Part shown: piece by piece, positions 1 to 11,200 of the stretch | Position numbering within the stretch: position 1 is the stretch's first letter | Layout of the letters: every line of letters starts with the position of its first letter | Assembly (NCBI GenBank): GCA_032209605.1 | Contig: JASFXZ010000028.1 | Location: 5,156,941 to 5,220,940 of the forward strand | Direction of reading: 5' to 3' | Length of the DNA: 64,000 nt | Origin: Mactromeris polynyma | Taxonomy: Eukaryota; Mollusca; Bivalvia; Venerida; Mactridae | The notes under the pieces: generated by a model | What the model was told of the DNA's origin: nothing | Seen by the model: only the letters and a program-made list of their open reading frames with translations | The model's database searches: none | Translations under genes and position numbers: made by a program

Positions 1-839
1 TTGAATCAGTATAGTCACAGACAGCCGTAAATCTGGGACTTCAACATTTCTAAGAACTACTTCCTAGCGTACAACGACCCGGAAGTACTTGCTCACCAGG
101 CCGGCACCATACAAGAAAACGGTGCAACATATGATATGTCCAACGAACAATTATACGTATATTGAAATAATAGGAAATGCAATTTTCCGTCATGGTTCAG
201 TTGAATATCGACGATTTACGGAAACATACTTTTTGTTTTAGTGTCAACCTGTCTGTAGGTCGGTCGATTGGTTGGTCTGTCCAGTATACAACATATGTAG
301 TTTGTGTGGCTTCAAGGAATTATGAAGTGTACAATGCAGTTTGATAATACAAGTACCATGATACATTATTTGTAGATGTGAAAGACATAGATTTGCTGTG
401 CATTCATCAAAATGTTTTAGAATTCTGTTCTTTTGAACTGAAGTCTCCTTTTAGAACACATGTAATAACATTATAGTTTATTTAGCAAAATACGTAAGTT
501 TTCAATGGATTGCATTGAAACTTGGCACATAATCAACATTAAGGTACTGTTTACTTCTTCTCCGTCCATCCTTCTGCTTGTCTATACCAATTCTTTGTAT
601 ATAATATTGTGTGTTTAACTCCTATATTATTTAATATACTGACATAACTAAGAGTTCTTGATAGGTAGCATATATGTCAAAGTTACGTCCGTGATCTGCA
701 GTGAGCCCCTTGCTGCCGGTCAGTACTTTCAGATCTTTGATTATACAAGGTCACCTCGTTCAATTAAAGAGCAACAATGTCGAAGTAAATTAACAGCATA
801 CTGTTAACAAACTTCCTGTAAACTGGTGGAAACTTACGA
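1..839. other. 3' flank of gene copy A, no gene seen
   Basis: AT-rich sequence downstream of the minus-strand gene copy A. The last 100 bases before the stop codon can be aligned by eye with the 3' flanks of copies B (about 28070-28170) and C (about 47430-47510), but A is clearly more diverged than those two are from each other. I see no open frame with protein-like character, no RNA gene and no tandem repeat here. Confidence 0.6.
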
Positions 840-3800
840 TTACCAATCGTCATCTACATCATACAAATTACGCCCGTTATAGACATGATCATAATCGTCA
901 GCATCATTCAAATCAAGATGATCAAACGCATCATAGTCATCATCATCATCGTTCGAAAGATCGCCATTGTCGTCGTACACATCACCAATCTGAAATTGCT
1001 GAGGAAAGGGCAGGACGTTAACTTGATTTAGGATAGGCATGTTCTCCTGCAAAAACTGTCCCAAGGGTGGACACATTGTGTCACAGGCCGTCACCCTTAC
1101 CTTTATAGTGATACCAGCTTTGTTCTTCATTTTCGGCAATTGTTGTACGAAATCAGGATCACACTTGACAAAATACTTTTCCAGTAATCCTGCCTTTTTT
1201 GCATCTTCTTGGTAGGATTTTCTCATTTTTCTTCTCAGTATATGAAATATTGTATCACCACGTTTGGTAATCATTCGGATATCAGCTCTATGCTCAAGCA
1301 GACACTCGATAACACGTGTATTAGCTTTCTCACATGCACCATGCAATGGAGTCTTGCCGAATTTATCCCGTGCATTAACATTGGAGTGTGGTATTAACTT
1401 CAAGGCAACTTCAGTTAAATCTCTATAAATTGCAGCATGTAATGGTGTAAAGCCTTGTTTTTGTCCCTTCTTCTTGTCAGTGCAATCGTTCTCCAATAAT
1501 ATAGACATAATATCCTCCTCCTTGTTCATAATTGCGACATAAAGTGCAGTTTGACCATACCAATCTGTACCATTCGGGTTCACTCCCATTTCAATTAGTA
1601 CTCTTAAAAGTTGTTTGTCTTTTTTCCATACTGCAATATGGTAAAGGGAAAATCCCTTAATTTTTGACAATTTTCCATACGATGATATCCTGTGGATTTC
1701 TTGGTTTCTATCAACAGGAAGTAATTTTCGTACGATTTCGGCATTTCCTCTGATAGCTGCGATGTGTATTGGATAATGTCCTCGGTGGTCTTTGATAAGT
1801 AAAGGTGCACCTCGTTGAATAAAGAGATCCACTAGCTCTTTATCACCCATATCAACCGCAATGTGCAAAGGCGTTCTCTTAAATTTTCCGCCTCTCACAT
1901 CAAATGGTGCACGTCTCTCAAGCAAAGCATTAATTGTACCTCTCTTTTTGTAGATAATCGCCTTATGTAAAGCCGTCATATTTGATGAGTTTTTTACACC
2001 AGGATCTGCTCCATTTTGTAGTAAGCATTTTACTGAGTCTGTTAATCCTTTCCTCGAGGCAACAATAAGCGGATAATTTCCATTCACAGCATTTCCACGG
2101 TCATTGACATCAGTACCGGGATGATTCAATAAAATCTTCAAGATATCTATTCTGTCGTGTATAGCTATGTATATTGCATCTCCTGTCACTCTAGTGCCAT
2201 TCTGCAACAGATAACGGACTGATTCTATCTCCCCTGAATGTACTGCTAGAAGAAGGGCAACAGCTTGATTTTTGTTTTCCTTCGTTACAAGAGATTTTTG
2301 AAGGATTTCCATCGCGAAAATACGAGCCCCAATAAACCATGCATAATCTAACAAATGCATATCAAGTTTGTCCATGCTTATACCATAATCTAAGAAGAAT
2401 CCCGTCATAGACATTACAGGTGTCTGAAACATTTCTTCCACGTAATGCTGTTTAACAACATAGCTGATAAACAAGTCCATAAACTGCTTAGATGTGAACG
2501 CTCTGTGCTTGATCAGGCCAAAGTCAAGCATACTATGCACTTTGATGGAGTTGTGCCGTTGACCACTTCTCTTTAACAAGTGAAACTCGTCACTGGAAAA
2601 CTTTGGAACTCCATTGCAATCCCGTCTCAGTACCATGTCGGCCATCTTTTCTACCAGGCACTGATATTGCCATTCTTCTAATGTGACTTTGTATTCTTCA
2701 TGTTTTCCAATACCCACAAATTCCATCAAGAAATCTCTAGGGCATATTTCAATAGCTTGTTCTGGCTTTTTTTCTGCGATTACTAAACCCACCATATCAC
2801 CAATAACGTTGTGACTGAAAGCATAATGTCCACTTTTATCACTGTACTTGAGAAATCCTCCAACATGACTGACTAGTGACCGCTTGATAGTTTCTAGAAA
2901 ATCAACGTCAACTTCTCGATCAAAACATTCCGCCACTCGTTTTATATGGTATGATGCGGTTTTCACCCTTTGAAAATCTCTTGCAAACAACAATTTGTCA
3001 TCCTTTGACCACACGATGACAAGCGCTAAAAATTTGTCCTGATGTTCCTTTGGGCGGGTCTTGTATAAATTTTGCAAATAGTTTTTGAACTGGGCTGCCG
3101 GTCGTTTGAAGAATTCGAAACCCTTGTCATATATTTTGTTGTTTCTTACAAACATAGATACACATTCCGGAAAACCGAAAAGATTATCTGGTGATTCGTC
3201 TGTTGAAGCCATAACACATTTGGAAATCAATTCAATAGGCACGTTCTTACTGTTTCGTTTTGCTTGCGACTGAAAGATTTTAACCTTTTCTCTCTCCGAG
3301 AGTTCGGCAGATGTTAATAAAATTTCCGGCTTATCCTGGTCTGCGTAACTTTCACCACCAAACATTGGAATAGCACCAAGCTCCTCCTTGGATTCTTTGA
3401 AAATGTAATGACGAGAAGTGATAATTACTTGTATTAATTTATTTATCGCTCCTCGAGCAATTTCCGGCAGTATATTTCTCCAATGACCAACCATTTTCTC
3501 ATCTAATGAACCGGCACCGAATATGTCATCAATTATAATAGTCTTGATAATTTTCAGCGACAAATCAACATGGCGCCAGTTAGATGGATGTGTAAGCACG
3601 AGACAATTTCTTGACGGTGTTGTACTCAGTGCTAATCTTGCTGCCATAGTAGTTTTCCCTTCTCCTGGATGACCGGTTAGAAGAACAGTATTGTTTGCTT
3701 TCAAACGCTGAAGAGCACTTTCAAAAGCTTTTGTCTCAACATACCACTCTTCATCCTGGTATTCTGCAAGAAATATCTCAGTGTTTGCTGTAAAGTAAAA

Positions 3801-5965
3801 ATAACAATCTATTTTTAGATAACGTTTAAAAGTGAATTACGCGTTAAATATCTAAAACACTTTATCTAAAAAAGATTGTTCATTCGAATTTTTTGGTGAA
3901 TTCAATAGGTAAATAGTGGCAGCTGTGACAACTATCAGACATTTTTTCATATCAATATATTTATCTGGGATGAAAACTTATCACGATACTTAACTAGTTA
4001 TTCACATACTTATCATGATTTCTTTAACGTGATTACCACACACATTTCTAGTTAATTGTGTAGTTAAGAGGTGGCAGACGTATGTCACCATAAAGCCAAT
4101 AATTTAAATTAAGCGCGTTTAGATATATCCATCCTACTTCGCTATTACCTCTGATACTTCTCAACTCTTCTGATATAAGATAAACTTTGACTTCGTCAAT
4201 TTTCTGTTTAAAGTCAGGAATTCCACACTGTTCAGTCAAACGAATCATGACCTAGACCAACATAATATAACATGTGATGAAAGCCGATGAAAGGACATTC
4301 AGTAGAACAATGTACAGATAGAAAGTGACTGAATGGAATCTGTATAAACGGAAGATAGTGACAGACGAAAATGAGATAAAAGTTTAAAGTTTATTTTTGG
4401 AAATAATTTCAAATAAGAATTTTTGATACATCATAGTACATATAAATAGTTACCTCTTCTGCGAGATCCCATTCTGATTCAAATTCGTCTTCTCAAGAGA
4501 TGTAGTTGGGCTATGATGAAGCTAAAATGATTTAACAGGATATAATAAGCTACTTACAGGTACGTTCATTGAATGGATATCTCCCGCTGAACAAGTTTAT
4601 GGTAAGGAACAGAAAAGATACAACAATCTATATATGATGTGCGACCTTGACATTTAAACGAGAACTAAATAACATAATACAGGTGCTTGTACAAGGTTGT
4701 ACACTTCAGAACAGACTCCAAGCGCAAGTCTCGCTTTCAGTCCGAACTTATTTTGGTCAAATCTACATTTTGGTCACACATAATTCGTCAATAGAAACCA
4801 GACTTTACCAGGCCGAAAACCGGTTTCTTTGTCTGATTATTTAAAGTCAGACACCGCGAATTCTGCTCATATTAAATACCAGTACTTCGCATACAAAACC
4901 CCCCTGTCGAAATACTTCTGTAATCTGTTCATAACACGAGAACATTTAAAACAAACCCGGCTGTAATTGCTCGTAACATACTCGATGTTGAAACGTTTAT
5001 GATTCTACGATTCAACAATTAGCATATTCAATGTGATTTATTTCAGATGAGTTTTCTATTAGTTAAAATGCTTAAATTTCAAATGAAATTATCCGATTTA
5101 AGATGCGAATACCTTAGTTTCTGTTAAATTTTATATAACTATACAAAAAATAATAATGTTTTATCAAGATGATAAACTTATTTCTTTCAGTATATTTAAC
5201 TTATTCCTAAGAGTCAATTCTAAACGACACGTTATTTTCTAATTTTAGTTATTAGAACATTAATCTTGACTTAAGCATCTTAGATGCCAATTGATATCTC
5301 CGCGGAAGATTTGTTATTTGTTGTATTATTATGCTGCCTTATTATAATGATAACACAATGTGAACACAGAATTACTGTAGATTCCAAAAACTATCTAAGG
5401 CTCGACATAGACCGTGCAATTTATCTTCCGCTTTGGAAAACTAACTACATGTATATGTACTTATGATATAGATTTGATGACAATAATAAGGAAACGAGCA
5501 ATGAAGATACAACCACTTATGGCATACAAACAGTTTATTACTAATACCAACCTTATTTCGAAGATTTCGAATTCTGACGATATCTGCTTCCACATCCTTG
5601 TTGTGTCTGGGTATTTTGCTGTTATCGTCGTAGTTCCACCAGCGAGAATTTGAATCAAGACCACAGATATGTCTCAATAGATAGTTCAGTAAGGAAATGT
5701 CGAACTTTTGTGAGTTCGGAGGACCGCTTGTAGGAAACAGCTGTGCCCACTGCCTTGGGTTAATGAACTTTTTGTTCAATGCATAATTTAACCCTTTAAA
5801 GTGCTTATTTTGAAGCTCTTTGTAAAGTTTGTCTGGTGGTATGAACTGGTCAAATTTACGTCTCAACACGTACGTTGCATGTTTCACCACCAATTGATGA
5901 AGTCGTATATAGTACACCTCTCTAGATTCTTCCTCCAAGTCCCGATCATCATCTAATGATGCCAT
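840..5965 (-). CDS. HEPN-nSTAND3-ankyrin repeat protein, copy A (frameshift in exon 2)
   Basis: Four coding exons were read by eye with GT-AG borders: 5552-5965, 4454-4521, 4149-4251 and 840-3787. Exon 1 encodes a DZIP3-type HEPN domain (NPRQWAQLFP, ISLLNYLLRHICGL, DIVRIRNLRNK). Exon 4 opens with the NTPase: Walker A GHPGEGKTT, Walker B TIIIDDIFG, sensor-like VIITSR and a GFP motif typical of STAND proteins. About ten ankyrin repeats follow, then an acidic Asp-rich tail absent from the other copies. Such proteins are thought to act as cytoplasmic NLR-like sensors; that role is inference from the family. Exon 2 is 68 nt instead of 69: one T is missing at about 4490 compared with B and C, so the normally spliced product would be frameshifted and stop at the start of exon 3. 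The ATG at 5963-5965 is chosen because an in-frame TAA lies four codons upstream. Confidence 0.8.
5552..5965 (-). CDS. Exon 1 of copy A: DZIP3-like HEPN domain
   Basis: This exon encodes 138 residues from the ATG. The start is acidic (ASLDDDRDLEEE), followed by helices rich in aromatic and leucine residues and ending ...DIVRIRNLRNK. The last codon AAG abuts GTTGGT, a good splice donor. Reading on without splicing gives a short unrelated tail, so I end the exon here. HEPN domains of this type carry an R-N-x-x-x-H motif. The Arg and Asn are here, and the His is supplied by exon 2. Confidence 0.75.
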
Positions 5966-6195
5966 CACCTCTGGTAGTTAAGTTAAGAACTGCTAGTCCG
6001 CTCTTGCTATAACAGAACAAAGCTTAATGTTACACAATACAAATCACATAATTAGCGGTGAATTTAATGTCTTGTGTTAGTATTATCATCAACGGTTCAT
6101 GAATAGGAATCAAGTGCACTATTATCACTCATAATGAAACAAATAAACTTCATGAAGTCGATAATTCAAACTAAAAATTGATAATTGCTACACGG

Positions 6196-6214
6196 AAGTT
6201 GGTAATTCCAACTT
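6196..6214. promoter_or_regulatory. Perfect 19-bp palindrome upstream of copy A
   Basis: The arms AAGTTGG and CCAACTT flank a 5-nt TAATT centre about 230 bp upstream of the copy A start codon. The same palindrome is present at 33430-33448 before copy B, but it is degraded before copy C (near 52786-52804). Its position in the likely promoter makes a regulatory site conceivable, but nothing else supports that. In AT-rich DNA a palindrome of this size can arise by chance. Confidence 0.25.
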
Positions 6215-7527
6215 AAAAATTGATATTTCTATACATAAAGTTTATAATGCAAAGAATAAGGTTGATAACAGTCAAGTCGATATTTCCAACTTTCAATTTG
6301 ACATTTTGAAAAACAAATTGACCGTTTATACACGTCCGTACAAAGCAGTGCCTCAGGTTGCGTATATGAACAATTAAATTTCTTTTTAATAACCTTTTCT
6401 TACAAACCTGAATATAAATAAGCAATGCAACAATTCAGTACGTGCACCGATAGCAATATACATGCAAATGGTCCGTGTGATTTCATGTCAATATAATAAA
6501 ATAAGCAAAGCCCTGCTCTAAACGTTAACACACAAATTAACTGTTTCAGTCTTTTATCGATTGTAAAGAGTAAATATTAATGACTACTTACATGTATCTC
6601 TTCACATAACTTGTATGAAAAACTCCAGATGTGTTTAACAATTGATTGAATGTTTATGGTTACATGAATAAACGTTGATGTTACATTTATGATTGGAAAC
6701 GTTGTATAGTAATCTTTCCAATTGTATATTGGTTTAGAGAATCGAACAAGAAACCATGTAAGACGGTCAGTTTAAAAAACAGCGTTTTCTGTAAATGGTT
6801 ATCGTAGCACACAGGATTTTTTACCTCGATATGCTTCAGATATTTAAGTTGTACAGTGTCGAAACTGTTAACAGGTGACATCGTTCATTGGCTTGTTCAT
6901 ATACGATATCAAGAATAAACCCTCAGCGTGTTACTTAATTTCCAAATATCGTGACAGTGTATCTATTATTATTATAGTTATTCCTTGTGGTCTGCTGGGC
7001 CATTCCTTGCGCCTCAGTTCCTTAATATGTGTACCGTTTGACCTCCTTTAGTGCCTTATGTTTTGTGGATTGTTGTTTTTCCGGAGATCTGCGAGGGAGG
7101 CATTGTCTTATGTATGTGGCTTTCCCTGTAGTTACGTATTCTCTCTCTTTTGTTTACATAAGTCTACAGGAGATTGCCACGAGATCTCTCCCATTATTCC
7201 TATTAGAGTTCTCTCCCTTGATCACTTCTATAGTATCTGCGTATATAGTACTAGTAGTCTGAGAAGACTCGAATACTTAGCATGAACTATTTATCTTTGA
7301 ACATTACGTAGGTGTCATTGGAAAGATAAATTATTCATTCTTATAATTCGTTGTATTTCATAGATATATGTTGATGTTTGATGCGCGATTTCGGCCGCAG
7401 AAAGTGGTCAGGTGTCAAAAGCTTCTATTTGTCGTCGCCACCAGTTTTCCATATGGGCGACGCATCCGGTAGAATGTTCGTGATTTTAAAGTTTGGGAGG
7501 ATAGTGCATGATTCAGGAGATGCCCAA

Positions 7528-7653
7528 GTTCCAGAAGCACCCCTGGTTCTTTTACGTGCTCGATATAAAGCATCATACACGGGACCTCGGTTTTTTTAAG
7601 TCTCGTCCGAAAGACTGTTAGACTCGTTACCACTGGACTACGGTTAAGCTACA
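7528..7653 (-). repeat. tRNA-derived SINE-like element (unit A)
   Basis: Read on the minus strand, a tRNA-like head (ccgtagtccagtggtaacg, resembling an A-box) is followed by a conserved-looking block containing cagtctttcggacgagac, ccgaggtcccgtgt and gcacgtaaaagaacc. I recall this kind of block as widespread in bivalve and other invertebrate short interspersed elements; the exact family is not established here. An identical copy lies at 34762-34887 in unit B. Confidence 0.5.
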
Positions 7654-8237
7654 TAAGTGAAAAGCGTTAGTCTTCTTGTACTATATATACTACAGAAGGG
7701 ATAAAGGGAGAGAACTCTAGAACGGAGAAAGGGAAAGAACTCTCCTGTGCATTAGCCGATAGTAAGTGGTGGTTCTAAACTTTTATAAATTTGCAGTCTG
7801 AGCGATTAATTAACAACATTGGAAGTTGTCATAAAATATAATATAATTATGTCAACTATGAGCCATTAGTTAATTAATTATATTGCCGTTGAACGACAAC
7901 ATGCAAAATATTCAAAACCAACGTCTATTCATCGACTGAATATTATCCAAATCAATAATCTTTAGAAATGAGTTGTTTGTACGCACGGTATAGATTTCTT
8001 TATCGCTAATTATCGTTAACGAAGCATATTGAGGTAACGACATTCGACGACGAGATTTAAGGTGCACTTCTTTAGCTAATGATTGCTAAGCTGCATGTTA
8101 TATGCTCATTGCAGAGTATAGTACCTGAAAGGGGAGCTTAGCAGTATTGTAACTAACTGGCTTTCCTGATTCCCAGTAATTATTGCATATTGTTTATTTT
8201 GTGAGCCAGAACTGATATTGAAAAGAACCATCCTGAA

Positions 8238-11200
8238 GAAGTCTAGATACCACCACTGTATCAAGTCTGGATACCACCCCTGTATCAAGTCAAGCTACCA
8301 CCACTGTATCAAGTCTAGATACCACCACTGTATCAAGTCTAGATACCATCACTGTATCAAGTCTACATACCACCACTGTATCAAGTCTAGATACCACAAC
8401 TGTATCAAGTCTGGATACCACCACTGTATCAAGTCAACATACCACCACTGAATCAAGTCTACATACCACCACTGTATCAAGTCTACATACCACCACTGTA
8501 TCAAGTCTACATACCACCACAGTATCGAGTCTACATACCACCACTGTATCAAGTCTAGATACCACCACTGTATCAAGTCTAGATACCACCACTGTATCAA
8601 GTCTACATACAACCACTGTATCAATTCTAGATACCACCACTGTATCAAGTCTACATACAACCACTGTTTCAATTCTAGATACCACCACTGTATCAAGTCT
8701 ACATACAACCACTGTATCAATTCTAGATACCACCACTGTATCAAGTCTAGATACCACCACTGTATCAAGTCTAGATACCACCACTGTATCAAGTCTGGAT
8801 ACAACCACTGTATCAAGTCTAGATACCACCACTGTATCAAGTCTGGATACCACCACTGTATCAAGTCTAGATACCACCACTGTATCAAGTCTACATACCA
8901 CCACTGTATCAAGTCTAGATACCACCACTGTATCAAGTCTGGATACCACCACTGTATCAAGTCTACATACCACCACTGTATCAAGTCTAGATACCACCAC
9001 TGTATCAAGTCTACATACCACCACTGTATCAAGTCTAGATACCACCACTGTATCAAGTCTAGATACCACAACTGTATCAAGTCTACATACCACCACTGTA
9101 TCAAGTCTACATACCACCACTGTATCAAGTTTACATACCACCACTGAATCAAGTCTACATACCACCACAGTATCGAGTCTACATACCACCACTGTATCAA
9201 GTCTACATACCACCACTGAATCAAGTCTAGATACCACCACTGTATCAAGTCTACATACAACCACTGTATCAATTCTAGATACCACCACTGTATCAAGTCT
9301 ACATACAACCACTGTATCAATTCTAGATACCACCACTGTATCAAGTCTACATACAACCACTGTATCAATTCTAGATACCACCACTGTATCAAGTCTAGAT
9401 ACCAGAACTGTATCAAGTCTGGATACCACCACTGTATCAAGTCTAGATACCACCACTGTATCAAGTCTGGATACCACCACTGTATCAAGTCTAGATACCA
9501 CCACTGTATCAAGTCTACATACCACCACTGTAACAAGTCTAGATACCACCACTGTATCAAGTCTGGATACCACCACTGTATCAAGTCTGGATACCACCAC
9601 TGTATCAAGTCTGGATACCACCACTGTATCAAGTCTACATACCACCACTGTATCAAGTCTAGATACCACCACTGTATCAAGTCTAGATACCACCACTGTA
9701 TCAAGTCTACATACCACCACTGTATCAAGTCTAGATAACACCACTGTATCAAGTCTGGATACCACCACTGTATCAAGTCTACATACCACCACTGTATCAA
9801 GTCTAGCACTGTATCAAGTCTAGATACCACCACTGTATCAAGTCTAGATACCACCACTGTAACAAGTCTAGATACCACCACTGTATCAAGTCTACATACC
9901 ACCACTGTATCAAGTCTAGATACCACCACTGTACCAATTCTAGATACCACAACTGTATCAAGTCAGGATACCACCACTGTATCAAGTCTACATACCAATT
10001 ACAACCACTGTATCAAGTCTAGATACCGCATCTGTATCAAGTCTACATACCACCACTGTATCAAGTCTACATACCACCACTGTATCAAGTCTACATACCA
10101 CCACAGTATCAAGTCTACATACCACCACTGTATCAATTCTAGATACCACCACTGTATCAAGTCTGGATACCACCACTGAATCAAGTCTAGATACCACCAC
10201 TGTATCAATTCTAGATACCACCACTGTATAAAGTCTGGATACCACCACTGTATCAATTCTACATACCACCACTGTATCAAGTCTACATACCACCACTGTA
10301 TCAAGTCTGGATGCCACCACTGTATCAAGTCTACATACCACCACTGTATCAAGTCTACATACCACCACTGTATCAAGTCTGGATACCACCACTGTATCAA
10401 GTCTGGATACCACCACTGTATCAAGTCTAGATACCACCACTGTATCAAGTCTACATACCACTGCTGTATCAAGTCTACATACCACCACTGTATCAAGTCT
10501 GGATACCACCACTGTATCAAGTCTACATACCACTGCTGTATAAAGTCTACATACCACCACTGTATCAAGTCTACATACCACCACTGTATCAAGTCTGGAT
10601 ACCACCACTGTATCAAGTCTACATACCACCACTGTATCAAGTCTACACACCACCACTGTATCAAGTCTAGATACAACCACTGTATCAAGTCTAGATACCG
10701 CCACTGTATCAAGTCTACATACCACTGCTGTATCAAGTCTACATACCACCACTGTATCAAGTCTGGATACCACCACTGTATCAAGTCTACATACCACTGC
10801 TGTATCAAGTCTACATACCACCACTGTATCAAGTCTGGATACCACCACTGTATCCAGTCTACATACAACCACTGTATCAATTCTAGATACCACCACTGTA
10901 TCAAGTCTAGATACCACAACTGTATCAAGTCTGGATACCACCACTGTATCAAGTCTAGATACCACCACTGTATCAAGTCTGGATACCACCACTGTATCAA
11001 GTCTAGATACCACCACTGTATCAAGTCTACATACCACCACTGTACCAAGTCTAGATACCACCACTGTATCAAGTCTGGATACCACCACTGTATCAAGTCT
11101 GGATACCACCACTGTATCAAGTCTGGATACCACCACTGTATCAAGTCTACATACCACCACTGTATCAAGTCTAGATACCACCACTGTATCAAGTCTAGAT

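Larger units (their letters stand above)
5966..8237. other. Upstream flank of copy A, no gene seen
   Basis: About 2.3 kb between the gene start and the 24-bp satellite. It is nearly identical to 33200-35473 in unit B and recognisable but diverged in unit C. It holds a SINE-like element at 7528-7653 and a pair of inverted copies of tagagttctctccctt (about 7205 and 7703) that could be the ends of a roughly 0.5-kb element. Short open frames in the region show no protein-like composition and are not annotated. Confidence 0.5.

Noticed and set aside
1209..1397. Plus-strand frames opposite gene exons (for example 1209-1397, 3085-3273, 29830-30036, 49675-49863)
   Set aside because: Antisense shadows of the HEPN-nSTAND3-ankyrin coding exons with no independent motif.
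5284..5466. Plus-strand 60-codon frame with a hydrophobic segment, present in all three units
   Set aside because: It lies antisense within intron 1 of the gene. The copies are too similar overall for its survival to show selection, and the N-terminal and central residues change freely in unit B.
7029..7285. Overlapping plus-strand frames of about 75 codons, also in unit B
   Set aside because: Two frames overlap the same bases, neither has a recognisable motif, and the region is mostly missing in unit C. The stretch looks like flank or mobile-element DNA.
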